A stretch of 46,564 bases of DNA from an uncultured Eubacteriales bacterium (GCA_905187695.1 CAJJIY010000010.1:1-46564); one strand, 5' to 3'. Shown: positions 16,976-25,895, counted from the stretch's first letter. Made by a program: numbers and translations. Notes: generated by a model not told the origin, from the letters alone.

Positions 16976-18256
16976 TCAGTTCAGAAAATCCATAATGTCA
17001 AGCCCCAGCATCGGCAAAAGGCGCGTGAGCAGAATCCGATGCCGCATATAGGCATGGTAACGGAGTCCCTTTTCCATCAGTTCAGGAGTGACATGAACAT
17101 CGGCCGGCTCGGTCGCGGCACCGGCATGACGCATGAGTGAAAGCATCTCGCTGTCACTGGGCAGCATTTCCGCAATCATCCGGCGTACTTCCGGCCAAAT
17201 GGCCTTCAGCCGGGCCGGATCGACCGTGGCGGTCACAGTGGGGTTGTTCAGCTTCATGAGTTCTTCCCATTGCGAGGGATCAAAGGCTTTTTTCACTTCT
17301 TCAAAATCCGTGGGGTCCGGAATCGGATCCACTTCGGTCACGCGCTCGGCAATATGATGATAAATACGGTTGATCAGCACGCTGGCCACACCCACTTTTT
17401 TGCCGTGAAATTCCGGCCAGATGCCGCGCGCCACTTTGTAGCACTCCCAATAATGCGAGAGCACGTGCTCCGCACCGGAAGCCGGACGCGAACATCCTGC
17501 CAGTTTCATTCCGATCCCGGAAAGAACAAGCCCCTGCATGATGCTGCCGGCTGCCTCTTCATCATTTGCCGTCACGCGGTCGGCCAGCGCCATCACTTTC
17601 CGGACGCCCTGCATGGTAATCTCAGCCACGGCGGGGCAATAATATTCACCCGTAAGAAGATGCGACAGTTTCCAATCGAAAATACCGATATATTTGGCAA
17701 TCATATCACCAAAACCCGCTGTTTTCAGCTCGGCGGGAGAAGCCGCCAGCACATGGGTGTCGGCCAGAATGATCGACGGTTGTTCCGCAAAAAGTGAAGT
17801 TTTGAAATTGTTTTCGATAATCGGCGCCGTATCGGAAGCAAATCCGTCCATGGAAGGCGCCGTGGCAAAAATAGCAAATTCCTTTTTGGCGCGGAAAGCG
17901 GCCACGCGGCAGATGTCATTGACCGAACCGGTACCCACCGACAAAAGGCCGTCCACATCCGAAAGAAGCGCCTCCACCTCCCGCACACCCTCGATGGTCG
18001 CCAACCGCATATCGGGATAGATCAGCTTTTTCACGGAAAATCCGGCAGAAAACAGGCTTTCAAGAATCCCGTTGCTGGCGCGCATTTCGTTTTCATCGCT
18101 GACCAGTAAAATTTTCCCCGGAAAACCGGCTTCTTTCAACACCTGTCCGCAACGCGCCATCAGACCGCTTTCAATCTGAACCGTTTCGGTAAAAATGGTG
18201 TGTTTGCGACCGCAGGGGCAGTCGGAAAGAGACCTGAGAATATTTTTGAGTTCCAT
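16976..18256 (-). CDS. egsA: sn-glycerol-1-phosphate dehydrogenase (AraM/EgsA family)
   Basis: A 426-aa iron-containing alcohol dehydrogenase-like enzyme. LLSVGTGSVNDICRVAAF is the NAD(P)-binding segment; metal ligands fit D in GFGDMIAKY and histidines in SGAEHVLSHYWE and PEFHGKKVGVA. It reduces dihydroxyacetone phosphate to sn-glycerol 1-phosphate. In Bacillus the product (AraM) is linked to heptaprenylglyceryl phosphate with PcrB, but no pcrB is visible here. The C-terminal ~90 residues are longer than the archaeal form and typical of the bacterial AraM branch. It is driven by a full-consensus promoter. Confidence 0.9.
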   Translation of the reverse strand: MELKNILRSLSDCPCGRKHTIFTETVQIESGLMARCGQVLKEAGFPGKILLVSDENEMRASNGILESLFSAGFSVKKLIYPDMRLATIEGVREVEALLSDVDGLLSVGTGSVNDICRVAAFRAKKEFAIFATAPSMDGFASDTAPIIENNFKTSLFAEQPSIILADTHVLAASPAELKTAGFGDMIAKYIGIFDWKLSHLLTGEYYCPAVAEITMQGVRKVMALADRVTANDEEAAGSIMQGLVLSGIGMKLAGCSRPASGAEHVLSHYWECYKVARGIWPEFHGKKVGVASVLINRIYHHIAERVTEVDPIPDPTDFEEVKKAFDPSQWEELMKLNNPTVTATVDPARLKAIWPEVRRMIAEMLPSDSEMLSLMRHAGAATEPADVHVTPELMEKGLRYHAYMRHRILLTRLLPMLGLDIMDFLN

Positions 18257-18279
18257 TCTGATACCTCACAATCCTTTTC

Positions 18280-18308
18280 ATTATAATAGATTCTCCGATG
18301 ATTGTCAA
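18280..18308 (-). promoter_or_regulatory. consensus sigma-A promoter for egsA
   Basis: On the minus strand TTGACA (18308-18303), a 17-bp spacer and TATAAT (18285-18280), a perfect match to both hexamers. The leader before ATG 18256 is about 17 nt and contains GAGG. It is divergent from the promoter at 18340-18368. Confidence 0.9.
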
Positions 18309-18339
18309 GAAAATTCTGAATCCGTAAAAAGGTTTTCTC

Positions 18340-18368
18340 TTGCTTTTTAGCGGATCTTTTGCTATAAT
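18340..18368 (+). promoter_or_regulatory. sigma-A promoter for the DUF1934 gene
   Basis: Plus strand TTGCTT (18340-18345), a 17-bp spacer and a perfect TATAAT (18363-18368). The start would be near 18375, leaving a leader of about 40 nt with a GGGAGG box. Confidence 0.85.
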
Positions 18369-18415
18369 AACTTGTCAGACATGACAATCCTTTTCCGAAG
18401 ATGGGAGGAAAGGCT

Positions 18416-18901
18416 GTGCTAAAAAAAGTTCGGGTCCAATTAGTGGCCAAACGGGATGAAATCAGGGCTGTTTCAAGCGAAACCGGCCCGGAAGTGACCG
18501 ATGAAAAATCGGACCGCATTGAATTTTTTACGGAGGGCAATTATCACGACGACGGCGAACGGGTCAGCATTGTCTATCATGAAAGCGAACTGACCGGGAT
18601 GGACGGCGCCGTAACCACACTATCTTTCCTCAAAAAAGAACCCGGGCTTGTTTCCATGCTCCGTAACGGAACGGTGCGTACCGCGCTGGTTTTTGAAGAA
18701 GGACGCCGGCACATCTGCATTTATGAAACCCCGTTTATGCCCTTTGAAGTGACGGTGGAAACCGACTGCGTCCAAAACCGGATTCCGGAAGACGGCACTC
18801 TGGCGCTTTCTTACACAGTGGAGATTAAAGGGGCAAGCGCCGAACATACCGATTTTCGCATGACGGTCCTGCCGCTTTACAAAAAACCCTTAACAGACTG
18901 A
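18416..18901 (+). CDS. DUF1934 (YwiB-like) protein
   Basis: A 161-aa protein of the DUF1934 family, a small calycin-like beta-barrel of unknown function found across Bacillota. Visible family features are RIEFFTEGNYHDDGERVSIV near the N-terminus, YHESELTGMDGAVTTLSF, and GTLALSYTVEIKGASAEH near the end. I chose GTG 18416, 7 nt behind a GGGAGG box; an ATG at 18401 lies upstream of that box and would have no ribosome binding site. It is monocistronic between a clear promoter and a clear terminator. Confidence 0.85.
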   Translation: MLKKVRVQLVAKRDEIRAVSSETGPEVTDEKSDRIEFFTEGNYHDDGERVSIVYHESELTGMDGAVTTLSFLKKEPGLVSMLRNGTVRTALVFEEGRRHICIYETPFMPFEVTVETDCVQNRIPEDGTLALSYTVEIKGASAEHTDFRMTVLPLYKKPLTD

Positions 18902-18906
18902 CCCCC

Positions 18907-18954
18907 AATAAGTAATCCCCGTGCGCGACAACGCACGGGGATTACTTATTTTTT
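18907..18954 (+). terminator. strong intrinsic terminator with 19-bp perfect stem
   Basis: Arms 18907-18925 and 18932-18950 are perfectly complementary around a 6-nt loop (CGACAA), followed by TTTT. It ends the DUF1934 transcript. The right arm overlaps the stop codon of the convergent phosphatase gene (18946-18948). Confidence 0.95.
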
Positions 18955-19605
18955 GGAAAGTAAAAAAGCGGAAAGTGCCGAAACGGTATCGAAAATATGC
19001 TTTGCTCCCGCCGCAAGCAAAACTTCGCGCGGGCGGAATCCAAAAGAAACAAAAGCGCCGGGGACGCCTGCATTTTGCGCAGTCGCCACATCCACCTCGG
19101 AATCGCCGACAAAAACCGCCTCGTCCGGCCGGATACCCGCTTCCCGGAGTAGTGAAAAAAGCGCGGTAGGGTCGGGCTTTCTCGGAATTCTGGGGCGTTC
19201 GCCCGCCACGCTGTCAAAAAGCCCGGGAAAATAATATTCGCACACGGCGTGGACTGCCGCATCACCTTTATTGGAGATCAATGCGGTCCGGATGCCGGCT
19301 GCCCGCAGAGCCGCAAGCATTTCGGGAACCCCCGGATACGGTGCTGTTTTCAGGGTGCAGTGACTGTTATAATATTTTGTAAAAGCCTGCGTCAGTTCGT
19401 CGATTATGGCAGGCGTTGTTCCAATCGGCGCGGCCTGCTCCATAAGGCGATGATACCCGTTTCCGACAAAACGGCGGACCTCATCGGTTTCGCGGGCCGC
19501 AAAACCTTTGGCAGTCAGCACGGCGTTGGTGGCGTCGGTCAGATCGGGAAGCGTATCCAGCACGGTTCCGTCCAAATCAAACACAATCATTTTTGTTTTT
19601 TTCAT
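18946..19605 (-). CDS. HAD-IA phosphatase (phosphoglycolate phosphatase/PpaX-like)
   Basis: A 219-aa HAD hydrolase. Motif I is MIVFDLDGTVLDT with both aspartates; motif II is the serine in TALISNKGDA; the motif III lysine is in IPRKPDPTALF; motif IV is FVGDSEVDVATAQNAG. The helical cap between motifs I and II marks subfamily IA, as in Gph and PpaX. The substrate is probably a small phosphate ester such as phosphoglycolate, not proven. Its ATG overlaps the stop of the HAD gene before it (ATGA), the last link of a coupled chain with rluD. Confidence 0.87.
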   Translation of the reverse strand: MKKTKMIVFDLDGTVLDTLPDLTDATNAVLTAKGFAARETDEVRRFVGNGYHRLMEQAAPIGTTPAIIDELTQAFTKYYNSHCTLKTAPYPGVPEMLAALRAAGIRTALISNKGDAAVHAVCEYYFPGLFDSVAGERPRIPRKPDPTALFSLLREAGIRPDEAVFVGDSEVDVATAQNAGVPGAFVSFGFRPREVLLAAGAKHIFDTVSALSAFLLSKK

Positions 19606-20423
19606 CCAAGCATTTTCTCCAATTCTTCAAGAGCGAAAGCCAACAGCCCCCGGTCGCAGTCCGGGCCGATCCGATCGGCAAGCGCCTTCAGTTCCGGGAG
19701 CGCATTCTGAGGGCAAAAAGCAATATCCGCCTCGCTCAGCATCGCCCTGTCATTATCATAGTCGCCCATAGCCACCAGCGTTCTGCCCTTTCCCACCAAC
19801 TCGCGCAGGGTTCGCAAACCCAGGCCCTTGTTGATCTCCGGCGGCTGAATTTCGGCAATGTGCGGCCCGGAAAAGGTAAAGGAAAGCCGACCTTTAAAGG
19901 TAGCGTTGAAAGCTTTTTCGATCGTTTGCAGATCTTCGGTCTCGCCGCGCACCACCAGTTTGAACCAATCGTTTTGCGGCCAGATTTCGGCCGGAGAGAG
20001 AATTTCCACGGCCGGCGCGTCATAAAGCGCAATGTCTTTGCGCAGGTAGTCGTTCAGTTTTTCCATGCGTTGCTTTTCGGGCGTTGAAACCCGGAAAGTC
20101 GCATCCGGAAAGGACGCACGCAAAAAAGCGAGCACATCACCGGCATCCGATTCTTTCATCAGTCTTCCGCCGATGATCTCATTTTTTCCGAAGTCATACA
20201 GATACGCCCCGTTGCAAAGCACGGCGGGCACATTACAGACTTCGGCCGGATCCGGGAAAATCGAACGGATATTGGTGTGCACCCGGCCGCTGGCAAAGGC
20301 AAACAGTCCGCCGCCGTCCTTGAAACGGCGAAGAGCCTCCATGTTTTCGGGCACGGGTTTCCCGGCGTGCGAAAGAAAAGTGCCGTCCAGATCGCTGACC
20401 AGCAGAATGTCGGAAAAATTCAT
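19602..20423 (-). CDS. Cof-type HAD-IIB hydrolase
   Basis: A 273-aa HAD hydrolase. ILLVSDLDGTFLSHAG is motif I near the N-terminus, FAFASGRVHTNI holds the motif II region, and TLVAMGDYDNDRAMLSEADI is the motif IV characteristic of Cof proteins. The cap is between motifs II and III (type IIB). It likely dephosphorylates sugar phosphates or a cofactor intermediate. The start at ATG 20423 follows AAGGAAG and overlaps the rluD stop by 4 nt (ATGA). Confidence 0.87.
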   Translation of the reverse strand: MNFSDILLVSDLDGTFLSHAGKPVPENMEALRRFKDGGGLFAFASGRVHTNIRSIFPDPAEVCNVPAVLCNGAYLYDFGKNEIIGGRLMKESDAGDVLAFLRASFPDATFRVSTPEKQRMEKLNDYLRKDIALYDAPAVEILSPAEIWPQNDWFKLVVRGETEDLQTIEKAFNATFKGRLSFTFSGPHIAEIQPPEINKGLGLRTLRELVGKGRTLVAMGDYDNDRAMLSEADIAFCPQNALPELKALADRIGPDCDRGLLAFALEELEKMLG

Positions 20424-21370
20424 GTATTTGCTTCCTTTTTTAAAATAGCAAGGATGGCGGCAAAATCCGCCGGAAGCGGGGAATGAAAAGTCATCGGCTC
20501 GCCGGTAGCGGGATGGCGAAAGGACAGCGTGCCCGCGTGCAGGCACTGTCCGTGAAAAAGCGCCCGATGACAGGCCTCAAAACGCGTACCGTCCCCCCCG
20601 TAGAGCGGGTCCCCCAAAAGCGGATGCCCCAGCGAAGCCATGTGCACCCGAATCTGGTGGGTGCGCCCGGTCTCAAGCCGACATTCCAGATGGGTAAAAG
20701 CGCCCAATGGCTCCAACACCCGATAATGCGTCACTGCCGGGCGCCCTGCGCCGGGTTTTCTGACCACCGCCATTTTTTTGCGGTCGGTCGGATGCCGGCC
20801 GATGGGCGCATTCACGGTGCCGGTTTCCTCCCGGAAACCGCCCAGTGCAATGGCCTCGTAGATCCGGCTGACTTCGTGAGTCTTGAGCTGTGCGCTGAGC
20901 GCAAGATGCGCCGCATCGTTTTTGGCCACCACCAGCAGACCGCTGGTATCTTTGTCAATCCGGTGCACAATACCGGGGCGGATCACGCCGCCGACGCCAG
21001 ACAGCGAATCCCCGCAATGGTAAAGCAGGGCATTGACCAGCGTCCCCGCGCCGTGCCCGGCGGCCGGATGAACCACCATGCCTGCCGGCTTGTTGATGAC
21101 CGCCACATCGCTGTCCTCGTAAACAATATCCAACGGAATATTTTCGGGCTTTGCCTCTTCGCTTTCAGGCTCCGGAACCGCAACCGTCACCTGTTCTCCG
21201 CCCGCAAGCCGATAGTTTTTTTCGGCCTTACCGGGGGTTACGCACACGCACCCGCTTTCCAGCAACCGCCCTGCGGCGCTGCGGGAAAGCGGAAAAGCGC
21301 GGGAAAGATAGGCATCCAACCGTTCTCCCCGCTCGCTTTCGGGCACGGTAGCCCTCAACAGCTCAGGCAT
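20420..21370 (-). CDS. rluD: RluD-family 23S rRNA pseudouridine synthase (YlyB-like)
   Basis: A 316-aa protein. Residues 1-65 form an S4 RNA-binding domain (GERLDAYLSRAFPLSRSAAG). The catalytic domain has VINKPAGMVVHPAAGH, GIVHRIDKDTSGLLVVAKN with the nucleophilic aspartate, and CRLETGRTHQIRVHMASLGH. It isomerises uridines in helix 69 of 23S rRNA (positions 1911, 1915 and 1917 in the E. coli enzyme). It follows lspA, as in Bacillus (lspA-ylyB), overlapping it by 8 nt. ATG 21370 has AAGGAG 7 nt upstream. Confidence 0.92.
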   Translation of the reverse strand: MPELLRATVPESERGERLDAYLSRAFPLSRSAAGRLLESGCVCVTPGKAEKNYRLAGGEQVTVAVPEPESEEAKPENIPLDIVYEDSDVAVINKPAGMVVHPAAGHGAGTLVNALLYHCGDSLSGVGGVIRPGIVHRIDKDTSGLLVVAKNDAAHLALSAQLKTHEVSRIYEAIALGGFREETGTVNAPIGRHPTDRKKMAVVRKPGAGRPAVTHYRVLEPLGAFTHLECRLETGRTHQIRVHMASLGHPLLGDPLYGGDGTRFEACHRALFHGQCLHAGTLSFRHPATGEPMTFHSPLPADFAAILAILKKEANT

Positions 21371-21878
21371 TCCCCTGCTCCTTGGGCGGCTCTCCTGTAT
21401 GGCCGGATTTCTTCTTTTTATCTTCATTTATCAGGTCAATAATCAGCGTGATAAAGAAAATGGCACCGCCCACGCAAACCGCCGCGTCCGCCACATTGAA
21501 CACCCACGGCCAAATCGAGGGAAACGCGCAGAAATACAAAAAATCAATGACATATCCCAGCGCCAATCGGTCGATCATGTTGCCGATCCCGCCGCCTACG
21601 ATCAACGCCAGTGCCACACGTGGCAACGCTTTTGCCGTAAAGCGGTACAGATAAAAAATCACAAGCAGGATTCCCAGCGAAGAAAGGACCAGAAATACCC
21701 AGCGATGATCCGACAAAAGGCCAAATGCCATCCCCTCATTCTCCACATAAGTAAACCGGAAAACACCGGGAATAATGACCTGCCCCTCTGGTGGCAGATA
21801 CAGCAGAATGAGCGCTTTTGAAATCTGATCCAGTGTAATTGTCAGCATGATGACCAGAATCGGCATCAGCGTCCACAT
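21363..21878 (-). CDS. lspA: lipoprotein signal peptidase (signal peptidase II)
   Basis: A 171-aa membrane protein with four hydrophobic segments. The catalytic aspartates are in IGNMIDRLALGYVIDFL and NVADAAVCVG. VENEGMAFGLL replaces the usual N-x-G-A-A-F-G. It cleaves prolipoprotein signal peptides after diacylglyceryl modification. The C-terminal 25 residues are charged and cytoplasmic. The ATG at 21878 follows AAAGGAG with 7-nt spacing. It lies between ileS and rluD, the standard Bacillota order. Confidence 0.93.
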   Translation of the reverse strand: MWTLMPILVIMLTITLDQISKALILLYLPPEGQVIIPGVFRFTYVENEGMAFGLLSDHRWVFLVLSSLGILLVIFYLYRFTAKALPRVALALIVGGGIGNMIDRLALGYVIDFLYFCAFPSIWPWVFNVADAAVCVGGAIFFITLIIDLINEDKKKKSGHTGEPPKEQGNA

Positions 21879-21967
21879 AAGCAGTCTCCTTTCCGGAAAA
21901 GTGTATCGTTCGTGTTCCGCGGGCAAAAATCATGAAAATTTCGCCCGCGGACAGCTCCGAAAGCTTT

Positions 21968-24766
21968 TTAAAGACCCAATACCCGGCGGCAACGCGGACA
22001 CAGACATCCGCCATCCGCATCATGGAAAGGCGTGCGGGTATAATTCCAGCACCGGTCGCACTTCTCGCCCTCGGCGTTCCTGACCAGGGCGCCCAACGGC
22101 GCTTCGTCCGTTGTTTTCAGTTCCGCAGGGATCCCGCCTTTCACCAGTTTCACATCGGAAACGATAAAGAGCGCGGGCAGTTCCTCTCCAAAGGAAGAAA
22201 GCAGCTGATAGTCCTCTTCTCCCGGAACATAAAGCGTCAGGGCGGCATCCAGCGATTTGCCGATTTTTTTATCGGCACGCGCCAGTTCCAGCGCTTTCAT
22301 GACAGGATCGCGCAGGAGGAAGAATTTTTCATACCGGTCCTTTTCGGCCGGGAAAGAAAGCGATTCTTCATATTCCGGCAGGTCGTTGAGGAAAACGCTC
22401 TCCCGGACATCTCCCGCCCGGTGCGGCATTGCCTGCCAGATTTCCTCGGTCGTAAAAGCAAGCAACGGCGCCATCAACCGTGTGAGCGCATGAATGATCA
22501 GATACATGGCACTCTGCGCACTGCGGCGTTCTTTGGAATTGCCTGCTTCGGCGTACACACGGTCTTTGGTGATATCAATATAAAGCTTGGAAAGATCCAC
22601 CGTACAGAAATTGTTGATGCCGTGATAGATGAGGTGGAATTCGTAATCGTCATAAGCCTGCCGCGCTTCGCGCACCAGATCGTTCATCATCGCCACGGCC
22701 CAGCGGTCAAGCGGCAACCATTCATCGGGCGGCAACAGATCGGTATCCGGATTGAAATCATAAAGATCGGCCAGAAGGAACCGCGCCGTGTTCCGGATCT
22801 TTCGGTAAGCGTCCGAAAGCTGACGGAAAATCGCATCGGAAGCGCGGACATCCACGCGGTAATCGCTGGAAGCCACCCACAAACGCACCAGATCGGCGCC
22901 GTATTTGGCAATCATTTCTTCCGGCGCGACCGAGTTGCCCAACGATTTGTGCATGGCCTTTCCCTCTCCGTCCACCACCCAACCGTGGGTGAGTACGGTG
23001 CGGTAAGGCGCGCCCTGACCCTTTGCGCCGACAGCCGTCAGAAGCGAGGACTGGAACCAGCCGCGGTATTGGTCGGCCCCCTCCAGGTACAGGTCGGCCG
23101 GGAAATAGTTCCCCAGTCTGCCTTCCAGCACATAGAAGTGGCTGGAGCCCGAATCAAACCATCCGTCCAGCGTATTCCCCTCTTTGGTAAAATGCTTGCC
23201 TCCGCAGAAGGGGCAGGCGTATCCGACGGGCAGAATATCGGCCGCCTCGGTATCAAACCAAGCGTTGGAACCTTTTGCGGCAAACAAAGCGGACACCGCC
23301 TCAATGGTCTTTTCGTCGCAGATCGGCTTGCCGCAATCCGCGCAGTAGAACACCGGGATCGGCAATCCCCAGTGCCGCTGACGCGAGATGCACCAATCGG
23401 CGCGTTCCCGCACCATGGATTTGATGCGCTCGCCGCCCCATTCGGGGAGCCACTGTACACGGTCGCAGGCCGCGGCCGCCTCTTCTTTGAAAGCGTCCAC
23501 CGAGCAGAACCACTGCGGCGTGGCGCGGAAAATGATGGGAGATTTGCACCGCCAGCAGTGCGGATATTCATGCGAAATCTCTTCACTGGCAAAGAGTGCG
23601 CCGCTCTCTTTCAGATCCGCCAGAATGGCGGCGTTGGAATCGGCATAATACATTCCGGCAAACTTTCCGGCATCTTTGGTCTGGTAGCCACGGTCATCCA
23701 CCGGTACAATAATCTCCATGTTGTAGCGGCGGCAGGTCTGATAGTCGTCCGCGCCGAAACCGGGCGCGGTATGAACGCATCCCGTACCGCTGTCCATCGT
23801 GACATAATCGGCACACACCAGAACCGAATCACGGTCAAGGAAAGGATGCGCGGCCTTCATAAATTCAAAATCGCGGCCCTTCAGCACAGCCACTTCCCGG
23901 TATTCCCCGATACCGCCCGCGGCCATGGTGCGGTCGGTCAGCGCCTTGGCCGTGATGTAAAATTCACCGTTGGCGGCGCGCACCACCGAATAGTCCTCTT
24001 CGGGATTGAGCGCAATCGCCAGGTTGCCGGGAAGCGTCCATGTGGTGGTGGTCCAGATGATAAAATAGGTCTTTTGGAGGTCGCACACATCGGAAAGTTT
24101 TCCGCCGTCCTCCTTGACGCGGAACTTGACATAAATAGAGGTGCAGGGATCGGTCTGATATTCAATTTCCGCCTCGGCCAGCGCCGTTTCGTCCTTCGGG
24201 CACCAGTAAACCGGCTTCAATCCCTTGTAAATATAGCCCTTGCGGTACATCTCGCCGAAGACTTTTACCTCGCGCGCCTCAAAATCGGGGCTCATGGTCA
24301 GGTACGGATGTTCCCAATCGGCCGTCACACCCAGCCGGCGGAACTGCCCGCGCTGGATATCCACAAAATTTTCGGCAAACTGATGGCACTGCGAACGGAA
24401 TTCCGGAACGGACATCCGCTTGCGGTCGAGTTTATTCTTTTTGATAATGGCACTCTCGATCGGCATTCCATGGTTGTCCCAGCCCGGAATATAGGGGGTG
24501 CGGAAACCGGCCATATTCTTTGATTTATTGATAAAATCCTTTAAAATTTTGTTCATGGCCGTGCCCATGTGAATGTTTCCGTTGGAAAAAGGAGGGCCGT
24601 CGTGCAACACAAAAAGCGGCTTGCCCGCACGGTGTTCCTCCATCTTGGCATAAAGGCCAAGGCCGTTCCAATAATCAAGCATCTGCGGCTCGCGTTTGGG
24701 CAGTTCGGCCCGCATGGCAAAGGGGGTATTCGGCAAATTCAAAGATGCGCTGTAATCTTTTGACAT
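21968..24766 (-). CDS. ileS: isoleucyl-tRNA synthetase
   Basis: A 932-aa class I aminoacyl-tRNA synthetase of bacterial (IleS1) type. The HIGH signature is GPPFSNGNIHMGTAMNKIL near residue 60. The editing domain spans about 190-390, the KMSKS signature reads KAMHKSLGNS near residue 603, and a C-terminal zinc knuckle has CDRCWNY and CPRCRR. No T-box leader fits in the 33 bp between ylmH and ileS, so regulation must come from further upstream or be absent. A long antisense open frame covers this gene but is a coding shadow. Confidence 0.97.
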   Translation of the reverse strand: MSKDYSASLNLPNTPFAMRAELPKREPQMLDYWNGLGLYAKMEEHRAGKPLFVLHDGPPFSNGNIHMGTAMNKILKDFINKSKNMAGFRTPYIPGWDNHGMPIESAIIKKNKLDRKRMSVPEFRSQCHQFAENFVDIQRGQFRRLGVTADWEHPYLTMSPDFEAREVKVFGEMYRKGYIYKGLKPVYWCPKDETALAEAEIEYQTDPCTSIYVKFRVKEDGGKLSDVCDLQKTYFIIWTTTTWTLPGNLAIALNPEEDYSVVRAANGEFYITAKALTDRTMAAGGIGEYREVAVLKGRDFEFMKAAHPFLDRDSVLVCADYVTMDSGTGCVHTAPGFGADDYQTCRRYNMEIIVPVDDRGYQTKDAGKFAGMYYADSNAAILADLKESGALFASEEISHEYPHCWRCKSPIIFRATPQWFCSVDAFKEEAAAACDRVQWLPEWGGERIKSMVRERADWCISRQRHWGLPIPVFYCADCGKPICDEKTIEAVSALFAAKGSNAWFDTEAADILPVGYACPFCGGKHFTKEGNTLDGWFDSGSSHFYVLEGRLGNYFPADLYLEGADQYRGWFQSSLLTAVGAKGQGAPYRTVLTHGWVVDGEGKAMHKSLGNSVAPEEMIAKYGADLVRLWVASSDYRVDVRASDAIFRQLSDAYRKIRNTARFLLADLYDFNPDTDLLPPDEWLPLDRWAVAMMNDLVREARQAYDDYEFHLIYHGINNFCTVDLSKLYIDITKDRVYAEAGNSKERRSAQSAMYLIIHALTRLMAPLLAFTTEEIWQAMPHRAGDVRESVFLNDLPEYEESLSFPAEKDRYEKFFLLRDPVMKALELARADKKIGKSLDAALTLYVPGEEDYQLLSSFGEELPALFIVSDVKLVKGGIPAELKTTDEAPLGALVRNAEGEKCDRCWNYTRTPFHDADGGCLCPRCRRVLGL

Positions 24767-24799
24767 GGTTTTGTACTCCTCGTCTATTGAGAAAAATAT

Positions 24800-25576
24800 T
24801 TATACATATCGGTCAGCCCGCAACCGGATTCTTCCCTTCCGGGTCGGCTCTGAAAGCTCCCGCAAGACGAATTTTCCATAGCCGTGCACGGTCAGCACCG
24901 TCCCGGCCTGAAGCGGCTTTTCGTTTTTTTCCAGAATTTCATAATCGGCTTCGATCTGCCCGGCGGTAAACAAAGCCTGCGCCTTTTCTCTGGACAGATG
25001 GCAAAGCGCAGCCACCACCGCATCGGCGCGCGGAGAGGCCACCGTATCACAGACAGATTCAAACCGGCGGCCGCCGTCAAAATCCGGCGGCGGAGTAAAG
25101 CGTTCGGTCTTCACCTTGTCCCCGCCCACGAAAGTCAGTTCCCCAAGCAGGAAATCCGCTGTAAGACGGCCGCAAAAAATCACGGCCTGCCGGGGCGAAA
25201 GCACACAGATATCTCCCACGGCCTCTCTTGCCAGTCCCAGATGGAGCACCGACCCGAGAAAATCGCGGTGCGTGAGATCCCGATATCCGCTCCCGGTCAC
25301 AGAAACTGCGCACAGTGTTTCGGAAAAGGATTCCGCCAAGAAAATTTCCCGCACCTCTTCTTCCCTTGCATAATCGGGCAGGAAAAACATCCGGGTGCGC
25401 TCCGCCTCGCGGTATCCGCCGAAAAAGAGCCATTCCCCCGGCGCGAACGAAAAGTGCGTTTCCAGCTTTTTTCGCTCGCCGGGGGTCAGAAAAACGGTAT
25501 TTGTGATCTCGCCCGACCGCGCCCTTCCGAGCAACTCCTCTCCACGGGCAAAAAGCAGTTCTTCTTCTGTTGACAT
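24800..25576 (-). CDS. ylmH: YlmH-like RNA-binding S4 domain protein
   Basis: A 258-aa protein of the YlmH family. The N-terminal two thirds have FAPGEWLFFGGYREAERTRM and LTHRDFLGSVLHLGLAREAV, typical of the family. The C-terminus is an S4 domain (LSREKAQALFTAGQIEADYE). The family has been linked to rescue of stalled 50S-peptidyl-tRNA complexes. It follows yggT as in the Bacillus ylm cluster. ATG 25576 follows GAGAGGG. The usual next gene, divIVA, is missing. Confidence 0.9.
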   Translation of the reverse strand: MSTEEELLFARGEELLGRARSGEITNTVFLTPGERKKLETHFSFAPGEWLFFGGYREAERTRMFFLPDYAREEEVREIFLAESFSETLCAVSVTGSGYRDLTHRDFLGSVLHLGLAREAVGDICVLSPRQAVIFCGRLTADFLLGELTFVGGDKVKTERFTPPPDFDGGRRFESVCDTVASPRADAVVAALCHLSREKAQALFTAGQIEADYEILEKNEKPLQAGTVLTVHGYGKFVLRELSEPTRKGRIRLRADRYV

Positions 25577-25586
25577 CGGGTCCCTC

Positions 25587-25862
25587 TCAAATGGCAAAAA
25601 GCAACGCCTCAATGATTGAAAGCGTCAGCGCGGCCGCCAGAAACGCCATATCAATGGGCGTATCCTCAAACCATCCTTTTTTCTCAAAAAGCGCCCGAAA
25701 AGGCATGATCACCGGTTCGGTGATCATGCAGGCAATCTCCAGCACAGGATTGTCCTCCCGCACCGGGAAAAAGGACAGAATAGCCCGCAGGAAAAGGCCA
25801 AGCTCCAACACCGAGACAAGGGCACGCGCAACGCCGACCAACAGCGTAAGAACCAGATTCAA
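25587..25862 (-). CDS. yggT: YggT/YlmG-family membrane protein
   Basis: A 91-aa protein with two membrane segments and the YGGT core: FLRAILSFFP in the first segment, EPVIMPFRALF in the loop. The family is implicated in division-linked or membrane processes; exact function is unknown. The start codon is TTG at 25862, set by AAAGGAGG 8 nt upstream; no ATG is better placed. It lies between sepF and ylmH, the standard Bacillota order. Confidence 0.88.
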   Translation of the reverse strand: MNLVLTLLVGVARALVSVLELGLFLRAILSFFPVREDNPVLEIACMITEPVIMPFRALFEKKGWFEDTPIDMAFLAAALTLSIIEALLFAI

Positions 25863-25895
25863 CGCGTCCGCCTCCTTTCAGGGGAAAAAGCCCGC

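Noticed and set aside
21932..24523. An 863-codon open frame on the plus strand, opposite ileS
   Set aside because: It lies entirely antisense to ileS and lspA, whose motifs are unmistakable; the translation is histidine-, arginine- and glycine-rich with no family features. It is a codon-bias shadow.
24767..24799. T-box riboswitch for ileS
   Set aside because: Only 33 bp separate ileS from ylmH; there is no space for a T-box leader.
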